Source: Bradyrhizobium elkanii USDA 76 (lineage in GTDB: Bacteria > Pseudomonadota > Alphaproteobacteria > Rhizobiales > Xanthobacteraceae). From it: a stretch of 64,000 nucleotides of DNA. The stretch's first letter is position 1. Every line of letters starts with the position of its first letter. A model generated the notes under the pieces. That model ran no database searches and had not been told where the DNA came from. It saw nothing but the letters and a program-made list of their open reading frames with translations. The stretch lies in assembly GCF_023278185.1 (NCBI RefSeq), contig NZ_CP066356.1:2348001-2412000 (forward strand), written 5' to 3'. The translations under genes and the position numbers were made by a program. Shown piece after piece: positions 56,229-64,000 of this stretch.

Positions 56229-57002
56229 ATGTATCTCGAAAAATTCAGGCTCGGCGGCAAGACCGCCATCATCACCGGCGCCGGTCAGGGCATCGGGCTC
56301 GCCTGCGCCGAAGCGCTCGCCGAAGCCGGCGCCAAGGTCATCATCGGCGACCGCGACGCCAAGGTCGCCAATGACGCGTCAGCTGCGCTGAAGGCCAAGG
56401 GCTTCGACGCCGACATCGCGCTGATGGACGTGACGGATTCCGGCCGCGTCTCCGCGGTCGCCGACGAGCTGGTGCGCAAGTACGGCACGGTCGACATCCT
56501 CGTCAACAATGCCGGCATCGCGCGCAGCGAGACGCCGGCGGAAACGGTGACCGACGAGCACTGGCTCAACGTCATCGACGTCAACCTGAACGGCACCTTC
56601 TGGTGCTGCCGCGCCTTCGGCAATCACATGCTGAAGGCAAAGTCCGGTACCATCGTCAATGTCGGCTCGATGTCCGGCTTCATCGTCAACAAGCCGCAGG
56701 AACAATGCTTCTACAACGCCTCCAAGGCCGCGGTGCATCACCTGACGAAATCGCTCGCGGCCGAATGGGGCGCGCGCGGGGTTCGCGTCAACGCCGTGGC
56801 GCCGACCTATATCGAGACGCCGCTGAACGCCTTCGTGAAGAACAGCCCCAAAATGTACGACGCCTGGATCGGCGGAACCCCGATGGCGCGGATGGGGCAG
56901 GTCGACGAGATCGCCTCCGTCGTCTTGTTCCTGGCCTCCGACGCCGCGAGCCTGATGACCGGAAGCATCGTTCTGGTCGATGGCGGCTACACTTGCTGGT
57001 AG
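56229..57002 (+). CDS. SDR polyol dehydrogenase
   Basis: 257 aa classical SDR. NAD-binding TGAGQGIGLACAEALAEAGA, NNAGIARS, catalytic Ser region VNVGSMSGF and a normal YNASK motif (unlike the two SDRs of the 10-22 kb operon). C-terminal VDGGYTCW. Similar proteins oxidise ribitol, arabinitol, sorbitol or threitol to the ketose. Upstream of a ribulokinase-like gene, so ribitol or D-arabinitol to ribulose or xylulose is plausible. Confidence 0.88.
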   Translation: MYLEKFRLGGKTAIITGAGQGIGLACAEALAEAGAKVIIGDRDAKVANDASAALKAKGFDADIALMDVTDSGRVSAVADELVRKYGTVDILVNNAGIARSETPAETVTDEHWLNVIDVNLNGTFWCCRAFGNHMLKAKSGTIVNVGSMSGFIVNKPQEQCFYNASKAAVHHLTKSLAAEWGARGVRVNAVAPTYIETPLNAFVKNSPKMYDAWIGGTPMARMGQVDEIASVVLFLASDAASLMTGSIVLVDGGYTCW

Positions 57003-57044
57003 GCTTGCGCGGGGCGATCGTGCTCAACAGCAGATAGAGCGGTC

Positions 57045-58697
57045 ATGCGGCAAGCCAATATCGGGGTGGACGTCGGAAGCACCAGCGCCCGGGCGGGCGT
57101 ATTCGACGAGTCGGGGAAGCTTTTGGGTTCGGCCCGGCACCCGATCCGGGTCTGGCACGAGCCCGGCGATATCGTCGAGCACTCGTCCGACGACATCTGG
57201 GCGGCCTGCGTCGCCTCGGTGCGCCATGCGATGCGGGAGGCTGCGGTTGCCGCCGAAAGCATCAAAGGCATCGGCTTCGACGCGACCTGTTCGCTCGTCG
57301 TGCTCGACAGGGCAGGCCGGCCGCTCACCGTCAGCCCGTCCGGCGATCCCGCGCGCAATGTCGTGGTCTGGATGGATCACCGAGCCATGGACGAAACCGA
57401 ATTCGTCAACGCGACCGGCGACAAGGTGCTGCGCTATGTCGGCGGCGCCATCTCGCCGGAGATGGAGATCCCGAAGATTCTCTGGCTGAAGCGGCATCTG
57501 CCCGCGACCTACGACGCCGCCGGGCACTTCTTCGATCTTGCCGACTATCTGTCGTTCCGCGCCACCGGCTCGCTGGCGCGCTCGACCTGCACCGTCACCT
57601 GCAAATGGACCTATGTCGCCGGCGAGGGCGGCTGGAGCGATTCCTTTTTCGGGCGGGTCGGCCTCGAGGCGCTCGCGGCCGACCGCTTTGGGCGGATCGG
57701 CAGCGAGATCGTGCCGCCCGGCTCGCCGCTCGGCCGCGGGCTGTCCGAGGATGCCGCGCGCGATCTCGGCCTGCTGCCGGGAACCGCGGTCGGTGCCGCC
57801 TTGATCGATGCGCATGCCGGCGGCGTCGGCGCGATCGGCGGCCGCGATGGCTCCGGCGCCGAGGTCGAGGTCTGCCAACGGCTCGCCTACATCATGGGAA
57901 CGTCGGCGTGCATCATGGCGACGACGGTCGATCCCTGCTTCGTGCCCGGCGTCTGGGGGCCGTATTTCGAAGGCATGGTGCCGGGCTTCTGGCTGAACGA
58001 GGGCGGCCAATCGGCGGCGGGCGCTGCGATCGATCACCTGCTCAAGTCGCATCCGGCGCATGCCGAGGTTGTGCTCGCGGCGAAGCGCGAGGGCGTCGAC
58101 GTCATCGAGTACCTCGAGAGGCGGATCCTGGCGCGCAGCGGCAATGCCGGTGCCGCGGCGTTGCTTGCGCGCGACGTTCACGTCCTGCCGGAATTTCTCG
58201 GCAACCGTTCGCCCTATGCCGATCCCGGCTCGCGCGCGGCGATCGCGGGGCTCGATCTCGACACCGACGTGTCAGCGCTGGAGCGCCTGTTCATTGCCGG
58301 CCTGTGCGGGCTTGCCTATGGCCTTGCCGACGTCATCGATGCCTTGCAGGCGCATGGCGTCAACGGCAAGACCATCGTGATCGGCGGTGGCGCGAGCCGC
58401 AGCCCCCTGGTGCGCCAGATCATGGCCGACACGACCGGCTATACGGTGGCGCTGCCACAGACCCAGGAGCCGGTGCTGCTCGGTGCCGCGATGCTGGGCG
58501 CGGTCGCCAGCGGTGCGTACAACTCGATCAATGCGGCGATGGCAGGCATGTCGGCGCTCGGGCGGTTGAGCGAGCCGACCAGGCCGGAGCTCGCCGATTT
58601 CCACCGCAAGAAGCGCCGCGTGCACAAAATGCTGCGAGAGCTGGACCGCGACAGCCGCGAGGCGATGAGGCGTGCGCCCGGCGAAGCGCCGACGTAA
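57045..58697 (+). CDS. FGGY carbohydrate kinase, D-ribulokinase-like
   Basis: 550 aa. Start MRQANIGVDVGSTSARAGVF; FDATCSLVVLD, NVVVWMDHRAMDE, YVGGAISPEMEIPKILWLK, STCTVTCKWTYV and the adenosine motif VIGGGASRSPLVRQIMADTT. This combination belongs to the D-ribulose kinase branch of FGGY kinases (YDR109C/FGGY type), not to xylulokinases or glycerol kinases. It would phosphorylate the ketopentose produced by the SDR. Confidence 0.9.
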   Translation: MRQANIGVDVGSTSARAGVFDESGKLLGSARHPIRVWHEPGDIVEHSSDDIWAACVASVRHAMREAAVAAESIKGIGFDATCSLVVLDRAGRPLTVSPSGDPARNVVVWMDHRAMDETEFVNATGDKVLRYVGGAISPEMEIPKILWLKRHLPATYDAAGHFFDLADYLSFRATGSLARSTCTVTCKWTYVAGEGGWSDSFFGRVGLEALAADRFGRIGSEIVPPGSPLGRGLSEDAARDLGLLPGTAVGAALIDAHAGGVGAIGGRDGSGAEVEVCQRLAYIMGTSACIMATTVDPCFVPGVWGPYFEGMVPGFWLNEGGQSAAGAAIDHLLKSHPAHAEVVLAAKREGVDVIEYLERRILARSGNAGAAALLARDVHVLPEFLGNRSPYADPGSRAAIAGLDLDTDVSALERLFIAGLCGLAYGLADVIDALQAHGVNGKTIVIGGGASRSPLVRQIMADTTGYTVALPQTQEPVLLGAAMLGAVASGAYNSINAAMAGMSALGRLSEPTRPELADFHRKKRRVHKMLRELDRDSREAMRRAPGEAPT

Positions 58698-58707
58698 GGT
58701 TTGTCCC

Positions 58708-59646
58708 ATGCTGCTGAGTTGCGGAGATGCGCTGATCGATTTCCTGCCGTCGAAGACGGCGGATGGACGCGAGGCCCTGACGCCCGCGGTCGGCGGTTCC
58801 TGCCTCAACATCGCGATCGGCAGCGCGCGGCTCGATGTTCCGACCGGCTTTGTCGGCGGCATCTCGACCGACACCTTCGGCAGGATGATCGCCGATCATG
58901 CCGCAGAGTCCGGCGTCGATCTTAGCCGCGCCACGCGCAGCAATCGCCAGGCCACGCTGGCCTTTGCGCGCGTCACCGGCACCGAGACGCAATACGCCTT
59001 CTACGACGCCGACACCGCATCGCGGAACTGGACCTACCGACGCGATGCGGTCGCGCTTGACGGCATCACCTGCCTCCACACCGGCTCGACCACGCTAGTC
59101 CATGACAAGGGTGCGGCGGAGACGCTGGCCTTGATCGAGGATGCGCGGCCGAACGTGACGATCTCGCTCGATCCGAACTGCCGGCCGAATCTCGTCAGGG
59201 ACGAGGACGCTTATCGCGCGCGCATGCTGGCGTTCTGCGGCAAGGCCGACATCGTGAAAATGTCCGACGTCGACTTCGCTTATCTGTTCGGCGACGAGGC
59301 CTACGCTGCAAGGGCCGAGGCCCTGATGTCGGGCGGCGCATCGCTTGTCGTCATCACGCGCGGCAATGATGGCGCCTGCGCCTGGCATCGCAAGACCGGA
59401 CCGATCGCGGCCGAAGCGCCGGTGGTGAACGTCGTCGATACGATCGGCGCCGGCGACAGCTTTCAGGCCGCGCTGCTCGCCGCGTTGCATCGGTTGGGCC
59501 GGATCGCGCGACCGCGGCTGGGCGACGTCTCTGCGGCCGAGCTGACCCGTGCGCTGTCCTTTGCCTGCAAATGCGCCGCCTTCACCTGCACGCGGCCCGG
59601 CGCCGATCCGCCGCGGAGCCGGGAATTGCCGGCCGACTATTGGTAG
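58708..59646 (+). CDS. PfkB-family sugar kinase (fructokinase-like)
   Basis: 312 aa from the ATG at 58708. N-terminal LLSCGDALIDFLP, GGSCLNIAIGSARL, central SLDPNCRPNLV (Arg/Asn), and the C-terminal DTIGAGDSFQAALL with the catalytic Asp. This is the fructokinase/KDG kinase layout. A fructokinase would fit if sorbitol or mannitol is oxidised to fructose. Presence of both kinases suggests the island handles more than one polyol. Confidence 0.9.
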   Translation: MLLSCGDALIDFLPSKTADGREALTPAVGGSCLNIAIGSARLDVPTGFVGGISTDTFGRMIADHAAESGVDLSRATRSNRQATLAFARVTGTETQYAFYDADTASRNWTYRRDAVALDGITCLHTGSTTLVHDKGAAETLALIEDARPNVTISLDPNCRPNLVRDEDAYRARMLAFCGKADIVKMSDVDFAYLFGDEAYAARAEALMSGGASLVVITRGNDGACAWHRKTGPIAAEAPVVNVVDTIGAGDSFQAALLAALHRLGRIARPRLGDVSAAELTRALSFACKCAAFTCTRPGADPPRSRELPADYW

Positions 59647-60051
59647 GGCATGCACGGCCTCAGCCGGCGCGGCGTCTCGCGCGATGCCGTCGCTTGACGC
59701 TTAGTCTCATTTTGCGTGCTGCGCCTGCGAAGGCAAATCTGCCCGGCGATGCGTGAAGGCGTCCGAAGCACCCGATATCGCTCGGATTTGACGCCAACCC
59801 GCGATCCCTGCATTTCGAGCATACGAAGTCATGCTGCTTCGGCTTCGCATTGAGCGCATCGGTTGTCTTTGTGAAAGACCGCGCTAACATCGAACCCATC
59901 CATCGATACCTGTCGTCGTCTTTTTTGATCGTCTATTGCAGCGCAACCAGGCCACGCAACGGGTTGCGGGCTCGCCAGGGCGACCGGGCCTCGAAGGGAA
60001 GTAGCAGATACGCATCCCTAATATTGCAACCAAGAAATAACGGGGGAAGAC
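59647..60051. other. Intergenic region before the PQQ dehydrogenase
   Basis: 405 bases. No coding frame is convincing. An AT-rich stretch precedes the gene (60020-60045) and probably contains its promoter and ribosome site (ACGGGGGAAGAC just before ATG). No dyad that I would call an operator. Confidence 0.4.
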
Positions 60052-61761
60052 ATGTATGTGAAAGGGCTTGCGGCATTCGCCGCCGCGCTCGGCGTTGGCC
60101 TGTTGTCGGGCGCCGCCATCGCGCAGGAAGTCAAGCAGGAGAAGCAGTCGGTCCTCGGTAACGCCAATGTTTCTCCGGTGACCCAGGAGCAGCTCAACGC
60201 CGCCGACAAGAGCACCAGGGATTTCCTCCTCACCAACGGCAACTACGCCCAGACGCGATTCTATCCGGGTAAGCAGATCAGCCGGGACAATGTGAAGGAC
60301 CTGCACGTCGCATGGATCTTCCAGACCGACGTCAAGGAATCGCTTGAGACATCACCGATCGTCGTCGACGGCGTGATGTTCGTCACGACGTCGTTCAGCC
60401 ATGTCTATGCACTCGACGCCAAGACCGGTCAGCAGCTTTGGCACTATGCCCACAAGATGGGCCCGATTACGGTTTATTGCTGCGGTCCCAACAATCGCGG
60501 CGTGCAGGTGCTCGGCGACCGGGTCTATCTGGCGACGCTCGATTCCAAGCTGATGGCACTGAATGCCAAGACCGGCGAGGTGGTCTGGACCACCAACATC
60601 GCCGATCCAGAGCTCGGCTACAGCGAGACGATGGCGCCGACCGTGGTGAAGGACAAGGTCCTGATCGGAACCAATGGCGGCGAATACGGCATCCGCGGCT
60701 TCGTGCGCGCCTACGACGCCAAGACCGGCAAGCAGCTCTGGAATTTCCACACCATTCCGGAGAATTCCGTTGGTGTCTGGGCGACCAAGGATGCCACCGG
60801 CCGCGACATGCATCGCAATATCCAGGCCGAGAAGGACATGCTCGCCAAGATCGGCGATCCCTATGCCAAGCTCGGTGGCGGCGTGTGGCAGAACCCGTCG
60901 GTCGATCTCGCGACCAACCGGATCTACTTCGTCGTCGGCAACCCGTCGCCCGACCTCGACGGCTCGAACCGGCCCGGCGACAACCTCTACACCAACTCGC
61001 TGGTCTCGCTCGATCTCGACACCGGCAAGTATGTCTGTCACTTCCAGTACATCGCCCATGACGTCTGGGACCTCGACGCGGTCAGCCCGACGGTGCTGGT
61101 CAACGTCAAGGACAAGAGCGGCAAGACGATTCCCGGCGTCATTCATGCCGGCAAGACCGGGCACATCTATGTGCACGATCGCAAGGACTGCAGCCTGATC
61201 CGCTTCTCCGAGGCGATGGTGCCGCAGGAGAACATGTGGGTGCTGCCGACCAAGGAAGGTGCGCGTATGCTGCCCGGCGCCAATGGCGGCGTCGAATGGT
61301 CGCCGATCGCGACCGATCCGGGACAGGAGCTGGCCTACGCCATCAACCTGCACCAGCCGATGACCTACCACGTCGAGAGCTCGGCCTATCCGAACGGCAA
61401 GCTGTGGCTGGGCGGCGCCTTCAAGGTGATCCCGGGCGAGAAGCAGGCGGGCAACATCACCGCAGTGAACTACAACAACGGCAAGATCAAATGGCAGGTC
61501 AACACGCCCGAGCCGATGATCGGCGGCATCCTCGCCACCGCCGGCGGCCTGGTCTTCACCGGTGAAGGAAACGGCAAGTTCGCGGCCTACAATTCGTCGA
61601 ACGGCAAGGAGCTGTGGAGCTTCCGGGCCGGCGCCGGTGTCAACGCGCCGCCGTCGAGCTACATGGTCGGCGGCAAGCAATATGTCGTGGTCGGCGCGGG
61701 CGGTAACACCCAGCTCGACTACAAGCGTGGCAACAACATCATCGCCTTCACGCTCGACTGA
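60052..61761 (+). CDS. PQQ-dependent alcohol dehydrogenase with lanthanide-type DxD signature
   Basis: 569 aa with a Sec signal ([20 protein letters not shown] to AIAQ). Eight-bladed quinoprotein with several AxDxxTGxxxW docking motifs ([33 protein letters not shown]), the adjacent Cys pair in [10 protein letters not shown] (C143-C144) and the active-site stretch [11 protein letters not shown]. There the catalytic Asp (D340) is followed at +2 by another Asp (D342); in XoxF and ExaF/PedH-type enzymes this extra Asp coordinates a lanthanide, while Ca2+ enzymes have Ala, Ser or Thr. Oxidises a primary alcohol in the periplasm and passes electrons to a cytochrome c, for which the next gene is the candidate. 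Confidence 0.9.
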   Translation: MYVKGLAAFAAALGVGLLSGAAIAQEVKQEKQSVLGNANVSPVTQEQLNAADKSTRDFLLTNGNYAQTRFYPGKQISRDNVKDLHVAWIFQTDVKESLETSPIVVDGVMFVTTSFSHVYALDAKTGQQLWHYAHKMGPITVYCCGPNNRGVQVLGDRVYLATLDSKLMALNAKTGEVVWTTNIADPELGYSETMAPTVVKDKVLIGTNGGEYGIRGFVRAYDAKTGKQLWNFHTIPENSVGVWATKDATGRDMHRNIQAEKDMLAKIGDPYAKLGGGVWQNPSVDLATNRIYFVVGNPSPDLDGSNRPGDNLYTNSLVSLDLDTGKYVCHFQYIAHDVWDLDAVSPTVLVNVKDKSGKTIPGVIHAGKTGHIYVHDRKDCSLIRFSEAMVPQENMWVLPTKEGARMLPGANGGVEWSPIATDPGQELAYAINLHQPMTYHVESSAYPNGKLWLGGAFKVIPGEKQAGNITAVNYNNGKIKWQVNTPEPMIGGILATAGGLVFTGEGNGKFAAYNSSNGKELWSFRAGAGVNAPPSSYMVGGKQYVVVGAGGNTQLDYKRGNNIIAFTLD

Positions 61762-61806
61762 GCCCGGGCCTGATGCATCAGCACGCGTGCGAACATTGAC
61801 GGCGAG

Positions 61807-61836
61807 GCGGGACCGGTTCGGTCCCGCTTCTGTTTT
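61807..61836 (+). terminator. Rho-independent terminator
   Basis: GCGGGACCG-GTT-CGGTCCCGC (61807-61827): perfect 9-bp stem with a 3-base loop, followed by TTCTGTTTT. It lies between the dehydrogenase and cytochrome genes, so the cytochrome would be made at a lower level by read-through, or from its own promoter. Confidence 0.8.
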
Positions 61837-61850
61837 CTACGGATGAGCAG

Positions 61851-62417
61851 ATGTTCAGTAGATTGATGATTTGCGGCGTCGCGCTGCTGCTGATGGCGGT
61901 ACAGGCGCGCGCGGAGACGATTGAAGACAAGGTGCAGGTCTGCACCGCCTGCCACGGCGAGAATGGCAAGCCGGTCGACAAGACCATTCCGACGATCTGG
62001 GGCCAGCAGGCCGGCTATCTCTACATCCAGCTGCGCGATTTCAAGCGCGGCGATCGCAAGAGCGAGATCATGCAGCCGATCGCGGCGCAGTTCGAGCGCG
62101 ACGACATGCTGGCGATCGCGGAATATTTCTCGCAGAAGCCGTGGCCTGACCTCGGCCAGCCGCGCGCGCCCAAGGACGTGGCGGAGAAGGCGGTCAGTGC
62201 CAGCCGCTCGGTCGGCTGCCCGGCCTGCCATCTCGATCGCTTCCAGGGCGACGGCACGGTGCCGCGGCTGGCCGGAATGGGACGGGATTATCTCGCCAAG
62301 ACCATCGCCGATTTCCGCACCCGTGCGCGCGGCAACAATCCCGGCATGTCCGACCTGATGCTGGCAACGTCGCCCGACGATCTTGCCGCGCTGGTGGACT
62401 ATCTGGCGGGGCTGTGA
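61851..62417 (+). CDS. Di-haem cytochrome c (c4-like)
   Basis: 188 aa, signal peptide ending ARA. Two CxxCH haem sites: CTACH at residues 31-35 and CPACH at 123-127, spaced as in cytochrome c4 or two fused class I domains, with distal Met candidates in MQPIAAQ and NPGMSDLM. Periplasmic electron carrier. As the gene directly behind the PQQ dehydrogenase, it is the probable electron acceptor. Confidence 0.88.
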   Translation: MFSRLMICGVALLLMAVQARAETIEDKVQVCTACHGENGKPVDKTIPTIWGQQAGYLYIQLRDFKRGDRKSEIMQPIAAQFERDDMLAIAEYFSQKPWPDLGQPRAPKDVAEKAVSASRSVGCPACHLDRFQGDGTVPRLAGMGRDYLAKTIADFRTRARGNNPGMSDLMLATSPDDLAALVDYLAGL

Positions 62418-62433
62418 GCGGCGGGCAGGTTTA

Positions 62434-62554
62434 CCTCTCCCGCTTGCGGGGGAGGTCGCATCGCATCGAAGATGCGATGCGGGTGGGGGCTCTCTCCACC
62501 AAATGATTCGTGGAGAGAGCCCCCACCCCAACCCTCCCCCGCAAGCGGGAGAGG
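62434..62554. repeat. Nested 121-bp palindrome
   Basis: Outer arms: a 22-bp sequence at 62434-62455 and its exact inverse at 62533-62554. Inner arms: 19 bp at 62481-62499 pairs with 62510-62528 around a 10-base loop. A third dyad GCATCGCATC-GAA-GATGCGATGC lies near 62459-62481. The whole can form a large cruciform or a double-sided terminator between convergent genes. One outer arm is repeated at 51815-51836. Confidence 0.85.
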
Positions 62555-62576
62555 GGGCGCACTGCCCTCGCGTCAG

Positions 62577-63527
62577 CTAACGCGGCGTCAGCTCCTCGCG
62601 CAGCGCCGACAGGATGGTGAGATCGGCGGCGTGCTTGCCGGCCTTGTCGGCCAGCGCAGGGTCGGCGCCATGTGCCAGCAGCGTCCTGGCAATCGCCGGA
62701 TGATTGCCTTCGGCGGCGATCATCAGCGCCGTGCGGCCGCGCGCATCGCGGTCGTCGACCTTGGCGCCGCCTTCCAGCAGGTACGTCACGACCTCCAGCG
62801 CCTGCGCCTCCGGCACGGTCTCATCCGGCCCGGCCGCCCACATCAGCAGCGTCAGATCGTTGGCGTAGCGCGCATTGACGTCGATCTCGCGCGCGAGCAG
62901 TTGCTTGACGATGCCGAGCTGGCCGCCGGCCGCGGCATAGACGACCGGCGGCTTGCCGGTGTCGTCGGCCTTGCGGCCGTCGGCGCCGTGCGCCAGCAGC
63001 ATGCGTACCACCATGTCCCTGCCGGCATAGGCCGCGGCCGCGACCGGGGAGGCGCCGCTGCGTCCGGTGAGATTGACATCGGCGCCGCGGTCGAGCAGCC
63101 GCTGCACGATCGCGACATGGCCGCGCTCGGCGGCAAAATACAGCGCGGTCGATCCCGCGAGGTTGCGCGCGTCGACCGGCGCGCCGCGCGCCAGCAGCAG
63201 GTCGACCATCGCAAGATGGCCGGAGCGGGCGGCGTGGCTCAGCGGCCTTGCGCCCAGCCGGTCCCGCGCATCGACCGAGGCGCCGTGATCGAGCAGCTCG
63301 GTGACAAGGTTGATGCAATCGGCATTGGCGGCCGCAAACAGCGACAGCGAGATCTCGATCGCGCTGAGCCGGGCCTTGTCGGTTTCGTATTTGCGGATCA
63401 GCTCGCGGCACCGCGCCGGATCGGCCGCCGCGAGGCTGCCGTGCACGCTGCCGGCAACGATCAGCGCGGCGAGGGCAATGCGGCGATACAAGACATGCTC
63501 CTCCGTATGGGGAATCGAGCGTCGCAT
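62577..63527 (-). CDS. Exported ankyrin-repeat protein
   Basis: Up to 316 aa from the ATG at 63525-63527 (GGAGG 4 bases before); a TTG at 63491, also behind a GGAGGA, would give a shorter and more typical signal peptide (LYRRIALAALIVAGSVHGSL). Seven or so ankyrin repeats follow, each with the pattern G..PL..AA..GH...V..LL..GA.V (for example GSTALYFAAERGHVAIVQRL). Secreted ankyrin proteins of soil bacteria may bind other proteins in the periplasm. Divergent from the amidase. Confidence 0.85.
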   Translation of the reverse strand: MRRSIPHTEEHVLYRRIALAALIVAGSVHGSLAAADPARCRELIRKYETDKARLSAIEISLSLFAAANADCINLVTELLDHGASVDARDRLGARPLSHAARSGHLAMVDLLLARGAPVDARNLAGSTALYFAAERGHVAIVQRLLDRGADVNLTGRSGASPVAAAAYAGRDMVVRMLLAHGADGRKADDTGKPPVVYAAAGGQLGIVKQLLAREIDVNARYANDLTLLMWAAGPDETVPEAQALEVVTYLLEGGAKVDDRDARGRTALMIAAEGNHPAIARTLLAHGADPALADKAGKHAADLTILSALREELTPR

Positions 63528-63699
63528 GATCCTCCGTCGCTGCCAAGCCGCGCGGCCGGGAACTGACTGCCGGCACGCGGCAGGCCATGCGCCGTCGCGG
63601 CGCCGCGGCGTTGCGCCATGCGTCCGAGCCGATGGACTTGCCGCATGCCGCGCGGCACGATGCGGGCGTCGACCATGTCTGACGCGAGTCCTTGCCCGA

Positions 63700-64000
63700 A
63701 TGAGCGACGATCTGTGTCTGCTGTCTGCCGTTGAGCTTCGTGGGCGCATCGCCCGCAAGGAGGTTTCGCCCGTCGAGGTTACGCGCGCGGTGCTTGCCCG
63801 TGCCGAGCGGCTGCAACCCGAATTGAACTGCTTCATCACGCTGTGCGGCGATGCGGCGATGGCGCAGGCGAAAGCCGCCGAGCGGCAAATCACGGCTGGC
63901 GAGCCGCTAGGTCTGCTCCACGGCATCCCCTTCACCGTGAAGGATATCGTCAACACCAAAGACATCCGGACGACCTTCGGCGCGGTGCCGTACCGGGACA
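63700..64000 (+). CDS. Amidase-signature enzyme, N-terminal part (runs off the window)
   Basis: The first 100 residues are visible: MSDDLCLLSAVELRGRIARK, then KEVSPVEVTRAVLARAERLQ and the amidase signature HGIPFTVKDIVNTKD with its catalytic Lys. The Ser-cisSer-Lys centre beyond lies outside. Amidases of this type hydrolyse amides such as indoleacetamide or glutamyl-tRNA. The frame stays open to the window end. Confidence 0.88.
   Translation, partial: MSDDLCLLSAVELRGRIARKEVSPVEVTRAVLARAERLQPELNCFITLCGDAAMAQAKAAERQITAGEPLGLLHGIPFTVKDIVNTKDIRTTFGAVPYRD

Overview
The window is GC-rich chromosomal DNA of an alphaproteobacterium, most likely Bradyrhizobium or a close relative (Nitrobacteraceae). 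Supporting signs are the pim-type two-subunit acyl-CoA dehydrogenase, the 220-aa plus HGGA-motif gene pair common in rhizobia, dispersed intergenic palindromes that sit directly on stop codons, and many solute-binding-protein and SDR genes. The genus is inferred from content; no rRNA or marker tree is available. No tRNA, rRNA, CRISPR array, intact insertion sequence or prophage was found.

Layout. 1-243: N-terminus of fabF on the minus strand. About 370-2520: a patch of visibly lower GC with a frameshifted secreted phospholipase-D-like gene and an orphan 384-aa gene. 2675-4650: a duplicated locus, one decayed copy (2675-3114) and one intact copy (3723-4170, inside two ATGA-coupled genes), with two tiny hydrophobic ORFs (27 and 29 aa) between them. 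5066-9437: a BisC/TorA-type molybdoenzyme, a secreted alpha/beta hydrolase and a PhzF-like isomerase.

9485-22622: an HxlR-family regulator faces a co-directional run of twelve genes (isomerase, acyl-CoA synthetase, SDR, two acyl-CoA dehydrogenase subunits, thiolase, nitronate monooxygenase-like protein, crotonase, iron alcohol dehydrogenase, GST-like protein, second SDR, orphan solute-binding protein). Gaps are 12-57 bp, which suggests one operon. Two near-identical dyads lie in the divergent promoter region. The set fits CoA-dependent beta-oxidation-style breakdown of an unidentified, possibly cyclic, acid.

22641-35988: an exopolysaccharide region with a GINT1-like protein, GT4 and GT26 glycosyltransferases, a Wzz/ExoP-type protein with a degenerate kinase domain, a Wzx flippase, a CelD-type acyltransferase, a Wzy/ligase, a GH5 glycanase and an embedded FAD oxidoreductase. 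36016-38635: a cytosine-deaminase-like amidohydrolase divergent from an MHS transporter. 38651-41199: an encapsulin nanocompartment operon with a DyP peroxidase carrying a C-terminal cargo peptide. 41301-48266: a stress region with clpB, a YXWGXW-repeat protein behind three tandem leader hairpins, cbpA-cbpM and small conserved ORFs. 48329-50050: a KefB-like antiporter.

50164-59646: a polyol catabolic island with a HAD phosphatase, a SorC-type regulator, a complete sorbitol/mannitol-type ABC importer, an SDR dehydrogenase, a D-ribulokinase-like FGGY kinase and a PfkB kinase. A shared CATATGCTCA motif before both transcription units suggests autoregulation plus operon control. 60052-62417: a PQQ alcohol dehydrogenase with the Asp-Leu-Asp lanthanide-type signature and its di-haem cytochrome c. 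The window closes with a large nested palindrome, a secreted ankyrin-repeat protein and the start of an amidase gene.
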